A stretch of 64,000 nucleotides of DNA from Tetrahymena elliotti 4EA (Eukaryota > Ciliophora > Oligohymenophorea > Hymenostomatida > Tetrahymenidae). How positions within the stretch are numbered: the first letter of the stretch is position 1; every line of letters begins with the position of its first letter. This document shows, one piece after another, positions 26,502 to 39,187 of the stretch. The translations under genes and the position numbers were made by a program. The stretch spans positions 186,001 through 250,000 of the forward strand of contig JH720360.1 of assembly GCA_000231825.2 (NCBI GenBank). Direction: 5' to 3'. The notes beneath the pieces are model-generated. The model saw only the letters and a list, made by a program, of their open reading frames with translations, made no database searches and had not been told where the DNA came from.

Positions 26502-28200
26502 ATGAACAGATACAAAATTAATATGACTCTAGGATACCATCAAGATGGAAGCTTTTATATTGCTTAAAGCCTAGAAGATGGTTAAAAATACTTAATTGAA
26601 GAACATAATAAGAAATGCAATACTTGGGAAGAATGCATATCTATTAGATAAGTGAAGGCTTTGAAAATGTTAAGCCATCCTAATATTATTAAAATTAAGG
26701 AAATTATAAGAGAAGATAGATAACTATACCTAGTATTTGAATATTTTGAAACTAGTCTTAGCCAATATTACTAAAGTTTTGAAGATTATCGCTAAAAAAT
26801 TAATGAAAGTCAAATAAAAAAGATCATTTACTAAATTGCTCTTGCTATAAACTAATGTCATATAAATGGTATTATGCACAGAGACTTATCAACAGATAAT
26901 ATATACATTACTAAAGAAAATAAAATTAAGGTTGGCCAGTTCTCAAATGCTGAATTCAAAAACAAGCACAATAACACTGAATATATTACAAGTAGATATT
27001 ACAGATCTCCTGAGGCTATTTTAAAATTATAGCAAAGCATAAAGATCGATATTTGGGCTCTTGGCTGTATCATGGGAGAGCTTTAGTAAAAAAAATTTAT
27101 TTCCTCATTAAAAAATAAGAATAAAATAAACAACTTTTGCATAATCATAAATTCAGATTTTTTCATTCAATTAAAACGTTTTCATTAATAGTTAGTTTAA
27201 ATAAAAATGTTTTACATTCATAATTTTTTTAAATTTTACTTAAAATATCTTAAAAAGCTACTAAAAGCCTTTATTTATGGGTAATTCAGAAATAGATTAA
27301 CTCATGTAGATACTAAATGTTATTGGAATACCAAACCACAAAGAGTATCCAGAGTTTCATACTCTATGTTAACAGAAATAAATCAAAATATTTAAGTAGA
27401 GTGAAATTATACAATTAAATTCTATGATTCCTCAAGCATCTCCTATTGCAATTGATTTAATGTAATAATAATTTGCTCTTTTAGATAAAAAATTTTATAA
27501 AAATTTCTATTACTAAAGATAAAATTATATTTTAGTTTTGCTGATTTAAAAAAAATGAGATTAAACAACTCTATTTAATTTTAATTCATCAATTTAAAAA
27601 TAACCTGTATAATTTTGATACCAAGTTTATTTATTAATTTTAATAAATAGGATTTAAATGCTAAACATCAACCCAGCTAAGAGGATAAGCATTTAGAATG
27701 TACTGTTGCACCCTTTTTTTAAAGAATATAACTAGAAATTTGAATAATATATTTAAGACTCATAAAAAAGCAGGAAACAGAGTACCGTTTATTACCAAAG
27801 TAGAGTTTAAAGTATGAAAACATAGATTCCATATAATTCAAGAAGAGAGAGCAGAGATAATTTATCAAAAGATTCTAGATAATATTCCAAGACTGAATAG
27901 TCATCTCCAGTAAACTCCTTTTAATTAATAATACCTTAAACATCATTAGTTATTAAGACCTAAGAAAATTCTTCATCACAAAAAGAAATTGAATCTCCAA
28001 TTAACAATCCTGCAAAAAGGCTGAGTAAGTTTGGGTTGTTGAATTTACCTAAACTATCAGACACAATACCAATCTCTTAATTTTCTCAAAAAAAAACTAC
28101 TCATGAAAATTTATAATAATCTTTGTCTGATTGTGAGTCAGAAAACTCTCAAGAAAACCCTAATAAACAAAATAAAGTTTTAGAAAAAGTAGTAAAGTGA
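26502..28200 (+). CDS. RCK (MAK/ICK/MOK)-family protein kinase homologue, probable pseudokinase
   Basis: Exons 26502-27085, 27258-27461 and 27651-28200 give 445 aa. The signature TWEECISIRQVKALKMLSHP (residues 41-60) is that of the MAK/ICK/LF4 group of ciliary-length kinases, and TEY (159-161) plus RYYRSPE and DIWALGCIMGELY are retained. Catalytic residues are not: the VAIK lysine aligns with Glu33, the alpha-C glutamate with Gln50, the HRDLKPEN lysine with Ser130 (HRDLSTDN) and DFG is QFS (146-148). The HRD aspartate (128) and Asn133 remain. The glycine loop is also degenerate. The kinase fold ends near residue 295 (AKRISIQNVLLHPFF), followed by a Ser/Gln-rich tail. Likely a scaffolding or allosteric pseudokinase linked to cilia; this role is inferred. 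Splices keep frame and reconstruct conserved subdomains, which supports the model. Confidence 0.88.
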
Positions 28201-28589
28201 TTATTTATTTTATGTTAAAATTTATATTGTTGTAGTATCAATTCAATAAAAAATGTTGAATAAAGAAATTTAGTTTTTAATTAAAAATAATAATCTGATT
28301 GAAAATACAGACACTAAAGCATAACCAAGATATATTGAACACATAATGAATGTTTTAATAATATATTTAAATATTTTTTAATTGGATTTGAATTGTTAAT
28401 TAAATTTAATTTTCATTTATTTATTTTTTTAATATTAACTAAAATTTGGTCTTTTTATTTCTTTATAGAAATCAATTTGTTATAAAATTTGTTTCCAACT
28501 TCTTGAGTATTATGTTATTTATTATTTAAAAGTAATTTTTATAGAAGCAAGATTCAATTTTTATTCAGCAAAATTATTTTAGTTTATTA
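28201..28589. other. Short spacer between convergent genes
   Basis: 388 bp of AT-rich 3' flanks between the kinase homologue (plus) and the SHIPPO gene (minus). No feature seen. Confidence 0.6.
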
Positions 28590-30043
28590 TCATATGAGAT
28601 TTGGTGAAGAATCATAATAAATTGATTTTTAAACACCAGTTGTTACAAATTATAAATAATTATTTCTACGAGGCGCTGGAGAAGAGCTTTATTAATCATT
28701 CTTTTTTGTTTAACTTGGTCCCCAATTTGCAATTAAATTATAATTTCCTTATTATTTTATTAAGAAAAGTTAATTATTTGCTTATACTTTTTAAAAATAC
28801 CAGGCCCAGGACGAGGGAGAAGTTTGACTTTTGATTTACTGAATTTAGGCTCTACTTCTCTTACTGATACTCCAAATCCATAATGCACAAATTTTTCACC
28901 CTTCTTTTATAATGGACTGTAACTTTTTTTATTTTTTTTACCTTTTCCTTATTTTTATTCTTCTACATCTTAAAACTTAGCAAACGTTTTAAAAGCTAAA
29001 GGATGATGATGATATGTACCTACACCTGGAGGATTTCTTGATACTCTAACAGGTGAAGGTTGATTATGTTTTTCTTTCCAGTAGACTAAATCTCTTTAAT
29101 CAACATGAATTTTTTTTATCTCGGCTCTTGGATAATATCTTTTTTAAAATAAAATAGAAGTTTTTTTAGAATCTAAGAATAGCGAAAATGATAAAATAAG
29201 TTTACTATCCTGGTCCGGGAGAAACAGTACCATCATAATAAAATTAATTGATGAAAGAAGGTTTTTATTTTTTTGCTTATTCTTCATGAATAAGCTCTAA
29301 AGTTTTTTTTTAGTGCTTATTTAGTTTATTGTCAAAATCACTTTTTTCACTTTTATAAGTACCACAGCCTGGTATTGGACTCATACTTTACCTCCTTTCT
29401 ATTAAATCTAGGAAATTCTATCTATCTTATTTATAAAGTATTTCATTAGGTTTTGGAATACCTAGCTTTGATCTTTCCCTGTCAGATAGAATCCACTTTT
29501 TTGGGCCAGTATACTATTAAGGACCAGGAGATTTTCCTTATTATTTTATTTATTCATCTAGATAAAAACTTCTTTCAGTAAGTTACTTTTCAGCACTTTT
29601 AGGTTTTGCTTAAAATTTTTATTTAAATGGTATGAAAACTTTACTATTCTAAATATATTTTCTAGGTACTTTATATCCATCTATTCCAAAAATTTCTTTT
29701 TTTTCAACTTGGATCTCATACATTCTCTTGATTTCAATATCTTATTAATAAGAAAAAAAACAATTAATTGTAAAGTTTGTTAGACTCTATTCATATGAGT
29801 CTTTAATATTGATAAGATAAAATTATTTTTAAACCATAGTTTAATTTAAAAATGATTTAATCTATTCTAAAACTTAAGTGGCTTTGAAAATATTCTAAAT
29901 TTTAAGAAAGTTTTAAACCAAAATTCTACTAAAACTATTAGTAGAGATTATAAATATTATTTATCTTATGAATATAGAAAATGTAAGTTTTTAAAGAACA
30001 ATTTACTTCCATTTTGAGGAGATAGACTTCTAGATTATCTCAT
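28590..30043 (-). CDS. SHIPPO/STPGR-repeat protein, likely axonemal
   Basis: Four exons (30043-30007, 29740-29206, 29138-28801, 28747-28590) sum to 1068 nt, 355 aa. Five Pro-Gly repeats are visible: SPGPQQYTGPK, PIPGCGTYKSE, SPGPGQYYPRAE, PPGVGTYHHHP and RPGPGNYNLIANWG. This is the sperm-tail PG-rich (STPGR, ODF3/CIMAP-like) motif, found in proteins that line the inside of ciliary doublet microtubules or sit on sperm-tail structures. The protein is basic and lacks other domains. Start MRQSRSLSPQNG is chosen because its 37-nt exon splices in frame to the next; the alternative Met (MYEIQVEKKE) lies at the start of exon 2. All introns have GTA...AAG borders. Placement beside other cilium-linked genes agrees with a ciliary role, which is inferred. 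Confidence 0.85.
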
Positions 30044-30676
30044 TAGTTAATATTTATTAAAGAATTGAAATTCTAAATATTTACAAAACTTAAAAATAAA
30101 AATATCCTTTTTTTATTTGAATTCCAATTTGATTCTTTTACTTTTCTTCTACTTTAAAAGGTAATTTTTTAAATGAATAAACTAATAACATAAATCTTTC
30201 TATATTTTCTTAAACAATTGATACTTATTTTTGTGATTTTAAATATTGAAAATATTTTTTTAATTAAAACTAAAACCAATTTCCTTTTTGGAATGAAATA
30301 TTTTACTCTGGCTAAAAATGAATTAAATAAACAAAAATTTTATTCTTGAAAATTATTCATAATATATCTCTAATAATCAAATTAATTTTTAAGATGAAAA
30401 TGAAAATTGCTTGTCTGTCTTTTTAGCTGGATTTTTACTTTTAGGGATCAAATTAAAATTCTCATTTTATAAATTTTCATTCATTCTTTTTTTGTGAACA
30501 ATCATAGAATTTATTTATATTAAAATCAAATAAAAATATATACACACAAACTACATACTACATAATATATACTTATTTACTTAGGCTTTTTTTCCCCAAA
30601 AAATGATTTATATATATTTATCATTTTAAAAAATATTTGGCATTTGTCATTGAGAAGAAATGGAAAATTAGTTTTC
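30044..30676. other. Intergenic with a tiny possible ORF
   Basis: Upstream of the SHIPPO gene and downstream of the Q/N-rich gene, both minus. A 35-codon minus-strand ORF (30484 to 30377, MNENLQNENFNLIPK...) has protein-like composition and could be an unspliced 5' exon or uORF of the SHIPPO transcript; no proof. Confidence 0.4.
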
Positions 30677-33082
30677 TCAAAATTGGATCTAGCTTTTTTG
30701 CATTTTTTACTTGATGGCTCTAACTTACTCCTATTGTATATTATAGAACTAATTAAGTGTTGGATCTCTTTCTTTTTACTTATTAGAAAAATCAGTTGAT
30801 TAGGTTTTAACTCTTTAATAAGGGCTTTAATCATATTATTATCTTGGAGTGTAAACTTTTGCATTTTCTTGGACTTGATTTTGTTATTAAAAGCCTACTA
30901 CTTAATTACCATAAGAATTAGCATTATTTATTTACCTATTTATATTAACAGGAGAGTCTCTTAAACTGTTTTAAATAGGATTTACTTTGTTTTGTTGATA
31001 ATATGAACTATTATTGTTGCTAATACTATTTTTTTTGTCTTACTAAGGTTGTATTTAGAAGGGCATAGAGCTTTCTTATTATGCCTTTGATATTGAGTAA
31101 TTTCTTTTTTATATTTGGCTTTACTAAGTATTATTTTTTTCAACATAGCTAATGTTATTGTCAGCAAAGTTTTAACTCATATCATTTAAATTTACTGAGT
31201 TTTCTGTCATCAAATTTGTACTTAGGCTTTGAGTTCTTCTGTTAACTTTTTTTCTATTATCAACTACTACATTATTATTTTGGATTTCTTTAAGTTTCAT
31301 TTCTTACTTCCAAAGCAGATCTTACTTTTAACTTTACCAAAATTCTTAGTTTCCTTAGAAATTTTATCTATCAGAGGCATTAGTTTTTAATCTTTCTCTG
31401 CTTGGATCTCTGTTTAATTATTCATAATTTTAATCACGAACATCAGTCCAAAGTCTATCACCAGACCTCAAAACATCAAACTAAGATGATCTTCTTTTAG
31501 AGTTTGATCTCTATTTTTATTAATTGAATTAGTAATCTACATTATAGAAATTCTTTTTTATTTATTCAGGAGATTTACTAAAAGGGCTATTTTATGTATC
31601 AACTTAAATTTTCAAAGTATTGCTTAAATTTTCCTTTTTTTTTTGAGTTTGAGATTCATTTCTTTAAACTTAATCAATAGAATTTTTACGACTATCATTA
31701 AGATAAATACTTTATGAATTCCTACGAGTATCATTAAAATTATTGATTTAAGTATTTTAAGTTTAATTTGACTACTTATTAATTGGAAAGTCATTGTTTG
31801 ATTAAATATCTTTTGAATTTTATTAAATTTTCTTTGATTAAGTTTATTATTATCCAACTGATTTATTGTTATTCTTATCTATAACTGTACTTTAAGTTAA
31901 GGGTGGCTTAGATATTTTTTACGAATTGTTAAATGCTTAATTAACAATAGTGCTTTTATTTTCAAGGAAATTATTGATCAAAGTATTACTAGCTTCATTT
32001 GGTGTTGCTTAGTCATTTAATGTAGAAACAGTTTAAAAAATTTTTGATTAAGAGATTTTCTAAGGTAAGGCAAAAGAGTCATTGTTTTGAGATATTTCAG
32101 TTTAAAAAATCACACTGTTCATGTTGTTATTATAAGCTTCTTCATACATTTGTCTGATCTTAGAAGGACTATACTTTGTAGGTATTCCTTCCTCTGTTTT
32201 TAAGACAACTCTGGTTTAATAATCGTATTTCATTTTAATATCTGTTGATTTCCTACGAGAAACAGCAATTTCTCTTCCTGTAGTATCAGGTACCACTCCT
32301 TTGTTAACTATCTTCTCATATGATAATAAATTCTTTTAGTGGTTTTTTGAAATCTTACTTTCTCTTGCCCTCTCTTCAAGCTTTTAAGGATTAATTTATT
32401 CTTAAATAATAACTCCCTTGAAGCATGGATTAAATCTGGGAGTTTCTTGTTAATCTGGATATAATACTCTTTATGTACTTTTTTTTGAAATAGCTTCTCT
32501 AGAAAGAGACCTTTTTTTCTAATACTGCTCTTCAATTAGAGTTTTATCTATTAATTTTTGCCATGAACCTTGAGTACTTTGATTTACTTAAATTTACTCA
32601 TTATAAGACTTCAGTTAGCCATTGATTTCTTTGAAGTATTTCTTTTAATCTTTCCCTAGCCATTCAAATCTGTTTTCTTTATCAGTTGCCCACACTGATA
32701 AGTTGCTACCTTTTGGACTACGTTAAGAATTCTAAGGCTGTTAAGGCTACATTTTTTATTCAAATCTACTGTTTTTATGTTATCTATATTCATTAGCTTA
32801 TCCTGCGATGAAGTCAGCATATGATTAAGTAGATAAATGTTTATGATTCTATTGATTTTCTTTTTTTTAATTTGATTTTTGTATCCTGTTAATCCCAATT
32901 GAACTTTAGTTAATCTAGCTTTAAATACTCTAATTATGCTATCCTGTTACAGAACTATTTATACTAGATTTCCTTTAATGCTAATAAGCATGCTGGCTTG
33001 TTGAGTCATTATTTTGTCTTTGCTAGTTTTATAGAGCATGTAATGTATAAATACCTTCATGCTAAAACTTATTTTCACTCAT
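30677..33082 (-). CDS. Large Q/N/S-rich protein of unknown function, intronless
   Basis: A single open frame of 801 codons from MSENKFQHEGIYTLH to TGA 30677-30679, with very many TAA/TAG Gln codons. I do not recognise a family. The N-terminal 130 residues and the C-terminal 500 are low-complexity, Gln/Asn/Ser-rich. A more ordered central part (about residues 130-330) carries motifs such as FEWLGKDQKKYFKEING, FNPCFKGVIIQEQ and TGREIAVSRRKS. Another ordered patch near residues 535-570 reads FDVLRSGDRLWTDVRD. The basic, serine-flanked RRKS/RKNS/RRNS sites could be phosphorylation sites. Most likely a disordered scaffold or cytoskeletal protein; this is a guess from composition. Shorter ORFs in the same stretch on this strand are frame shadows: they lack the continuous reading seen here. 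Confidence 0.8.
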
Positions 33083-34310
33083 GATGTAATTATCAGCTAT
33101 TTAATTAAACTTACTAATTAATTATTGAAATATTATCTATATCTTATTTATTTTCACCGCTTATCAAATTTCTAACAACTACTTCTTTACCATAGTAATT
33201 TATTTTTCAAATTTATTTATTTTGAATGGATATATAAAAATCGTTAATAACTGATTGATTGATAATAACCTATTCCTTACAAAAGATAAATTTTAATAAG
33301 ATATAGAAACATTCAAAATGATAAAACAAACAAACTAAAATCAAGATTAATTTTATTTATTTACTAATTAAATTTTTAATCTTAACATTTACTATTGAAG
33401 ATACAAGAATTATTTTTCTTCTTAATTAAACCTCTGTTATTAATTATAACTAAGCTCAAATATCTTATTTAAACTGTCAGGCATAATTTTAATAATAAAT
33501 AATACAAAAAATAGTCTATTTTTAGTTAACAAAAAAAGAATGAAAGAAATTTCAAAGTTTAGGTAAATCTTATTTCATAAATATTTTATTTGCTAAATAT
33601 TACTATTGCTTGTTATATAAATATTCTTATACATACTACTAATGAGTATATACTTATTATACTCTAAAACCTCATTAATAAATATAAGTTTGATGATGAC
33701 CAATTTTTTAAAAAAATAATTATAAAACTTTTGTAAGGTATTTTTATGGGTAGGGGAATAGTCTAAATAAAGGAATATTTGGAGTATATTTATACATTTT
33801 CTTTTAAGTTTAAATATTTAATTTTTTATCTTTTTAGCACTTTTTTAATATTTGAATTTAAATTATTTAATATACTTTGTTTTTATTTAAAATTTTTAAA
33901 AATAGATTTATTAGTCTCTGAGAAAATAAATTTTAGAAAAAATAATTTTAATTAGAAAACCTATGAGCCTTTTAGCAATAGTTAAACATTTTTAATTCAA
34001 TTCCATTTTTACAATAATTATGTAGAAGAAGATGGTATAAATTTCATAAATTCTTAATTTTAATTAATGATAAAGATTGAAGGCAAGTTAAAATTATAAA
34101 TGAAAGTTTAATTTCTATTTGATATCTTTATTTATTTTATTTACATTTAATAGTTATAGTAAAAAAATTGATAAATAATTATAATTTCTACTCAGATTCC
34201 CTTTATTGATAAGCTCATTTATATAGGTAAAGTCTAACTTATAATAGGAAATAAAAAATATTCATACTCTTTAAAAATAATAGGTATATAGCAACATTTT
34301 AAATTTAAGC
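33083..34310. other. Intergenic, divergent promoters
   Basis: AT-rich, between the minus-strand Q/N-rich gene and the plus-strand ATPase gene. No supported feature. Confidence 0.6.
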
Positions 34311-35354
34311 ATGTTCTGGTCTAAAAAAATTGCATTAACTGGTGGTCCTTGTGGTGGTAAAACATCTGCAATGAATTACTTACACTAATAATTTAAAAAA
34401 TGGGGATTTACTGTTTTTATGACTCCTGAAGCCTTTACTGTAACTGCATAAGGACAAGCTCATGAACTTTATGGGATATTAAAGTAGTAAGATGTAAATG
34501 ACTTTTGTAAGCTTGGTGCTAAAATTACTAATTTATGCTTCTTTTTTGAAGAATATTTTGAGGATTTAGCTAAATTATCGAAAAAACCAACTATTTTGTT
34601 TTGTGATAGAGGTATTTGTGATACAAAGGCTTATTATCCTGAGCTTTGTTGGAACATGACTCTCTAGGAAGTAGGATTAAATGAGAAATAAATTCTAGAT
34701 AGATATTATGCTATCTTACATTTGGCAACTACAGCTAAAGGTGCTCAAAATCATTATATCACAAGTAATAATAAGGCTAGAAGAGAATCAGTAGAAGAAG
34801 CTATAGAAGTAGATGATAGAATTTATAATTCTTGGAAAAATCATAAAAGGTTAATCTATGTAGGAAATGAAAATGTAAAATCATTTGATGAGAAACTGAA
34901 TAACATATAAGGAATAGTTGAAGATCTATTAGAACTCCCAAAGAATCCTATACAAAACCTAAAAGTAAGTGTGAAGAAATAAGAATTATATGACTACATT
35001 CTATCTTCTAAATAGGAAAATTACATAACATTAGAACAATTCGATATTGAAAATGAATATTTAAATAATTCATTTGTATAAAAGATTAAGCAAAAAGATG
35101 GAAAAATTTCCTACTAAATGGGAGTTGAAATGCAACATCCTGAGAAACCTTTTTATCTCTATAAAAAAATTACAGAGTAGGAGTACAATTCATGTTAGAA
35201 AAAAGTACCCTCTAGGCTTCTTTAATAAATTTCAATTAATGGTTAAACCTTAACCTTACAAGAAAATATTTCAGATCAGTAATCTCATTCCTAAGCTACC
35301 TTAATGGCTCCTAAAAATATCAATCTACCTTCATTCTTAATTATAAACTAATGA
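34311..35354 (+). CDS. TTD14-like P-loop ATPase/GTPase with CYTH-like tail
   Basis: Intronless, 347 aa, TGA at 35352-35354. Residues 1-25 hold a Walker A loop GGPCGGKT (11-18) directly after the first strand. A Walker-B-like strand TILFCDRG is at about 94-101, and a lid region rich in Arg/Glu follows (NNKARRES...EAIEVDDRIY). This arrangement is that of the NadR/thymidylate-kinase-like AAA family that includes Drosophila TTD14 (translocation defect protein 14), a GTP- and phosphoinositide-binding protein needed for TRPL channel trafficking. The C-terminal half (about 215-310) has the alternating strands expected for the CYTH-like part of TTD14, though no motif is decisive. Assignment to the family is good; cellular role in a ciliate is unknown. 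Ends with a Q/S-rich tail. Confidence 0.8.
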
Positions 35355-36435
35355 TTTAAAAATTGGTATTATCTAATAATAATATAGCCTAACAAAATTT
35401 AACTTTTATTTTAATGTATTGCACTACTTTTAAAATGTAATAAAACCTAAAAATAAAAAATGTTCAAAAATAAACATCAATCAACTCTGAAAATATTTTT
35501 TAATTTCTTATCAAAATGTTTTTTAAATCTTTCTATTTAACTTTAACTAATTAGTGATAATAAAAATTTGCACATTAAAATAATTTTCAAATAAATAAAT
35601 TGGTTGTGTAAAGAAATTATGCTATCAATTGAAAATAAATATTTTAATTTTAACTTCCTTTAAAATGCCTTCAGATATTATTTGTAAAATTTCTTTGTTT
35701 AGAGAAAGAAATAAAATATTTCTTATGTTCTTTCTCAAAGTTTATTAGGTTATTTATTATTTTAACTAAATAAAATTAAAATTGTAAAATATTATAATTT
35801 ATTGAAAAAAAACTGCAAAAATAAAAAACATTTCAATTTTTAAGAAATATTAATTTTAATTTGTTAATAAAAAATCAAATTATTGAAAATTTAAAGTTTT
35901 TGATGGGATGCGCAAAATGCAAAATGAAAATTTTTATAATATATTGCAAAAAAAAGAAAATATATAATTAAATAATATTTAAATAAATATATTTAATTTT
36001 CGCGTATCTTTGTAGTTTGAATTTTTTAAAAAATTTGAAATACTCTAAAAATTAAACAAATCAATCTTTGGAATAAAAAGTATTTTGAAAAATGAATGAA
36101 AGTCTTGATTGATTACTGCTTTTGCTTTGGATTTACATGGAAAACAGATTGAGAAGATGAAAAAATAAATATATTTATAAATATATATATATTATAACAA
36201 TAATTGAATGCATTTAGAATGATATCTATGCGCTTGATTGTGAACAAAAAATTAGATAAAAAATGAAAATATCTAAAATTTTAAAAATTAATGATTAAAA
36301 AAATAAAAATAAATAAAAATAAAAAGCAAAAAAATACAAATAATCTTTAAACAAAAAAAAGAATTTATTCATTCACAAAAATAAAGCAAAATCAACTCTA
36401 GTTTAACTAATTTAATATAGTATTCTAAAAATAAA
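35355..36435. other. Intergenic
   Basis: About 1.1 kb of A/T-rich DNA between two plus-strand genes, probably holding the CCT1 promoter. No gene or repeat seen. Confidence 0.6.
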
Positions 36436-39187
36436 ATGGCTCCCTCTGTTGGTATTTTAGGTGAAAGAGATTAAGGTCAAGATGTCAGAACCAATAACGG
36501 TAATTTATTGTTAGATACTTTACTTGGCTGATTATTATTTTACATTTTATTTGAATGTTTTCATTTCCAAATTCTGGATCTGTGATTGCTGAAATAAGTA
36601 TCAAAGCAATATTTTTTTTAATACAATTAATTATTAAAATGAATGAAAGAAGCACGATTTCATCAGCCAAAAATTATTTTTAATAGAAGACCTTTAGTAA
36701 TTATATTAACCTTTACTATTTTAATAAAAGTTACTGCTGTCATGGCTATTGCTAATATTGTTAAATCTTCTTTGGGTCCTCAAGGTCTCGATAAGATGCT
36801 TGTCGATGATGTCGGTGATGTCACCATTACTAATGATGGTAATATATCTGATATATATAAATAGCTTAATTCTTTTCTTCTTCAAAGACAAAAGTTTTTC
36901 TTTTCATTTTACAACTTTTAGAATTGGTTTGAACAGAGTTTCATCAATTAAGTGAAACCTTCAAAAATAATAAGAGCTAGATATAATCATTCATTGCAAA
37001 AAAGGAAGAAAACTAAAATAGCTTGCTTCAAATTTGAAATAGCAAACATTGGACTGTAATAAAGCAAGTAAATAGGAGTAATAATGCAATCCTATCAACA
37101 ATAATTTAAATGTAGAAAAGAAAATGTTCAAAGTCAGTAAAAAATGAAATCTACTACTAAGTTATTAGTTAGTTTTTAATAAATATGAAGAGAAAGAAAA
37201 AAGAAAGCTAGATATATCTTGAAATATTTTTTGAATTTAAACAAATTTTATTTAATAGGTGCTACCATTTTGAGACAATTAGAAGTTTAACACCCTGCTG
37301 CTAAGGTTATTGTTGAATTATCTTAATTATAAGACAAAGAAGTTGGTGATGGTACTACCTCCGTCGTTATTTTGGCTGCTGAATTATTGAAGAGAGCCAA
37401 TGAATTAATTAAGAACAAGGTTCACCCCACTAACATTATTACTGGTTTTAAGATTGCTGCTAAGGAAGCTTGTAACTACATTAAGGAACACCTTGCCATA
37501 TCTGTTGAACAACTCGGTCGTGAAGCTCTTATTAATGTTGCTAAGACTTCTATGTCTTCAAAGCTTATTGGACCTGAATCCAACTTCTTCTCTTCCATCG
37601 TTGTTGAAGCCGTTGAAACCGTAAATACACATTTATAAAAATAGTGCAGCAAAATAAAGCATAATTTAATATTTCAGAACAATAATTGAACTTATTTTTT
37701 TAAATTAGATCAAGATTACTAATCTTAATGGTGAAACTAAGTATCCCATCAAGAACGTTAAGATTATTAAGAGCCACGGTTAGAGCACTTTACAATCCCA
37801 ATTAATTAAAGGTTATGTTTTACAAACTCAAAGAGCTGATCAATAAATGAAAACTAGAATTGAGAAGGCTAAGATTGCTTTACTTGACTTCAACTTAAAC
37901 AAATTCCGTTTACAAATGGGTATATAAATTTTGGTCAACGACCCCAAGAATTTGGAAAAGATTCGTTTCAAGGAATGCGAAATTTTGAAAGAAAGATGTA
38001 AGAAGATTATTGATGCTGGTGCCAACGTTATTGTAACCTCTGCTGGTATGGACGATGTTGCTACTAAGTACCTCGTTGAAGCTGGTGTAATGGGTATTAG
38101 AAGAGTAGATAAGCACGATCTTCGTAGAATTGCCAAGGCTTCTGGAGGTAAAAAAAAATGATAATTTTAGTTTTTTGGAATTTTAATGAGAGTTAATAGA
38201 GCTCAGTTGTGTTAATTTTATTATAAAAAATCAGAAAAACTAAAATAATATTTATTTCATAAAAATAATTTCAACTTTTTGTTATTGAATAATTTTTTTT
38301 AATTTATTTAGCTACTGTTGTTACCACTTTGGCTACTCCTGAAGGTGATGAAGTTTTCGAAGCTTCCTACTTGGGTGAATGTGCCGAAGTTTACGAAGAA
38401 GCTGTTGGTGATAACGACTGCCTCTTCTTTAAGGGAATGAAGAAATCTAACTGTGCTTCCATTATCATTAGAGGTGCTAACGAATTTATGTGTGAAGAAG
38501 TTGATAGGTATTTATTTAATTTTTAAAATTAGATGATTTCTCTTTTGATTTTGAAGAAATTTTGTTGATTTAACAAAATTTTATTGGAATTAAATAAAAT
38601 TATAAGTTAAAAATCAATTAATTTGTTAATATTTTTAAATAAAAGATCCTTACACGACTCTCTCTGCGTCGTCAAGAGAACCTTAGAATCTGGATACGTT
38701 GTTCCCGGTGGTGGTGCTGTTGAAATTGCTTTGAGCATTAAGTTAGAAGATTTCGCTAGAACTTTAGGTAACAAGGAATAAACTGCTGTTGCTGAATTCA
38801 GCGAAGCCTTAAATATTATTCCTAAGGTTCTTGCTGCAAATGCTGCTCAAGATGCCACTGAATTAGTTTCCAAGTTAAGAGCTCTCCACGCTGCTTCTTA
38901 ATCTTCTGATGATCCCACCAAGAAAGAACTTAAAAACTGTGGTCTCGACCTCACTCTTGGTAAAGTTAGAAACAATGTTAAGGCTGGTGTCCTCGAACCT
39001 ATGGTTTCTAAGATCAAATCCCTTAGGTAATAAATAATTAAATTGAAAAACTTGAACAAATCAATAAATAAAATTTTTTAAATATAAAAATAGATTTGCT
39101 ACTGAAGCAGCTATTACTATTTTAAGAATTGATGATATGATTAAGTTAAATCCTCAACAAGAAGAATTGCCTCAAGGAAGACATTGA
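36436..39187 (+). CDS. CCT1: T-complex protein 1 subunit alpha (chaperonin CCT/TRiC)
   Basis: Seven exons (36436-36499, 36731-36838, 37259-37620, 37709-38147, 38312-38507, 38646-39026, 39094-39187) total 1644 nt, 547 aa. The chain begins [14 protein letters not shown] and shows the group II chaperonin motifs: [39 protein letters not shown] (ATP binding and hydrolysis), [17 protein letters not shown] in the apical domain, [29 protein letters not shown] and [19 protein letters not shown] [16 protein letters not shown] near the end. It is one of eight subunits of the cytosolic ring that folds actin and tubulin. Length is close to animal TCP1, but the C-terminal tail after LPQGRH is short. Exons use C-ending codons (TTC, AAC, ACC, CTC) much more than neighbours, as expected for a highly expressed Tetrahymena gene. 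Unlike its neighbours it is moderately GC-enriched within exons. Confidence 0.97.

Noticed and set aside
37840..38136. Minus-strand ORF opposite CCT1
   Set aside because: Antisense shadow of a well-supported CCT1 exon.
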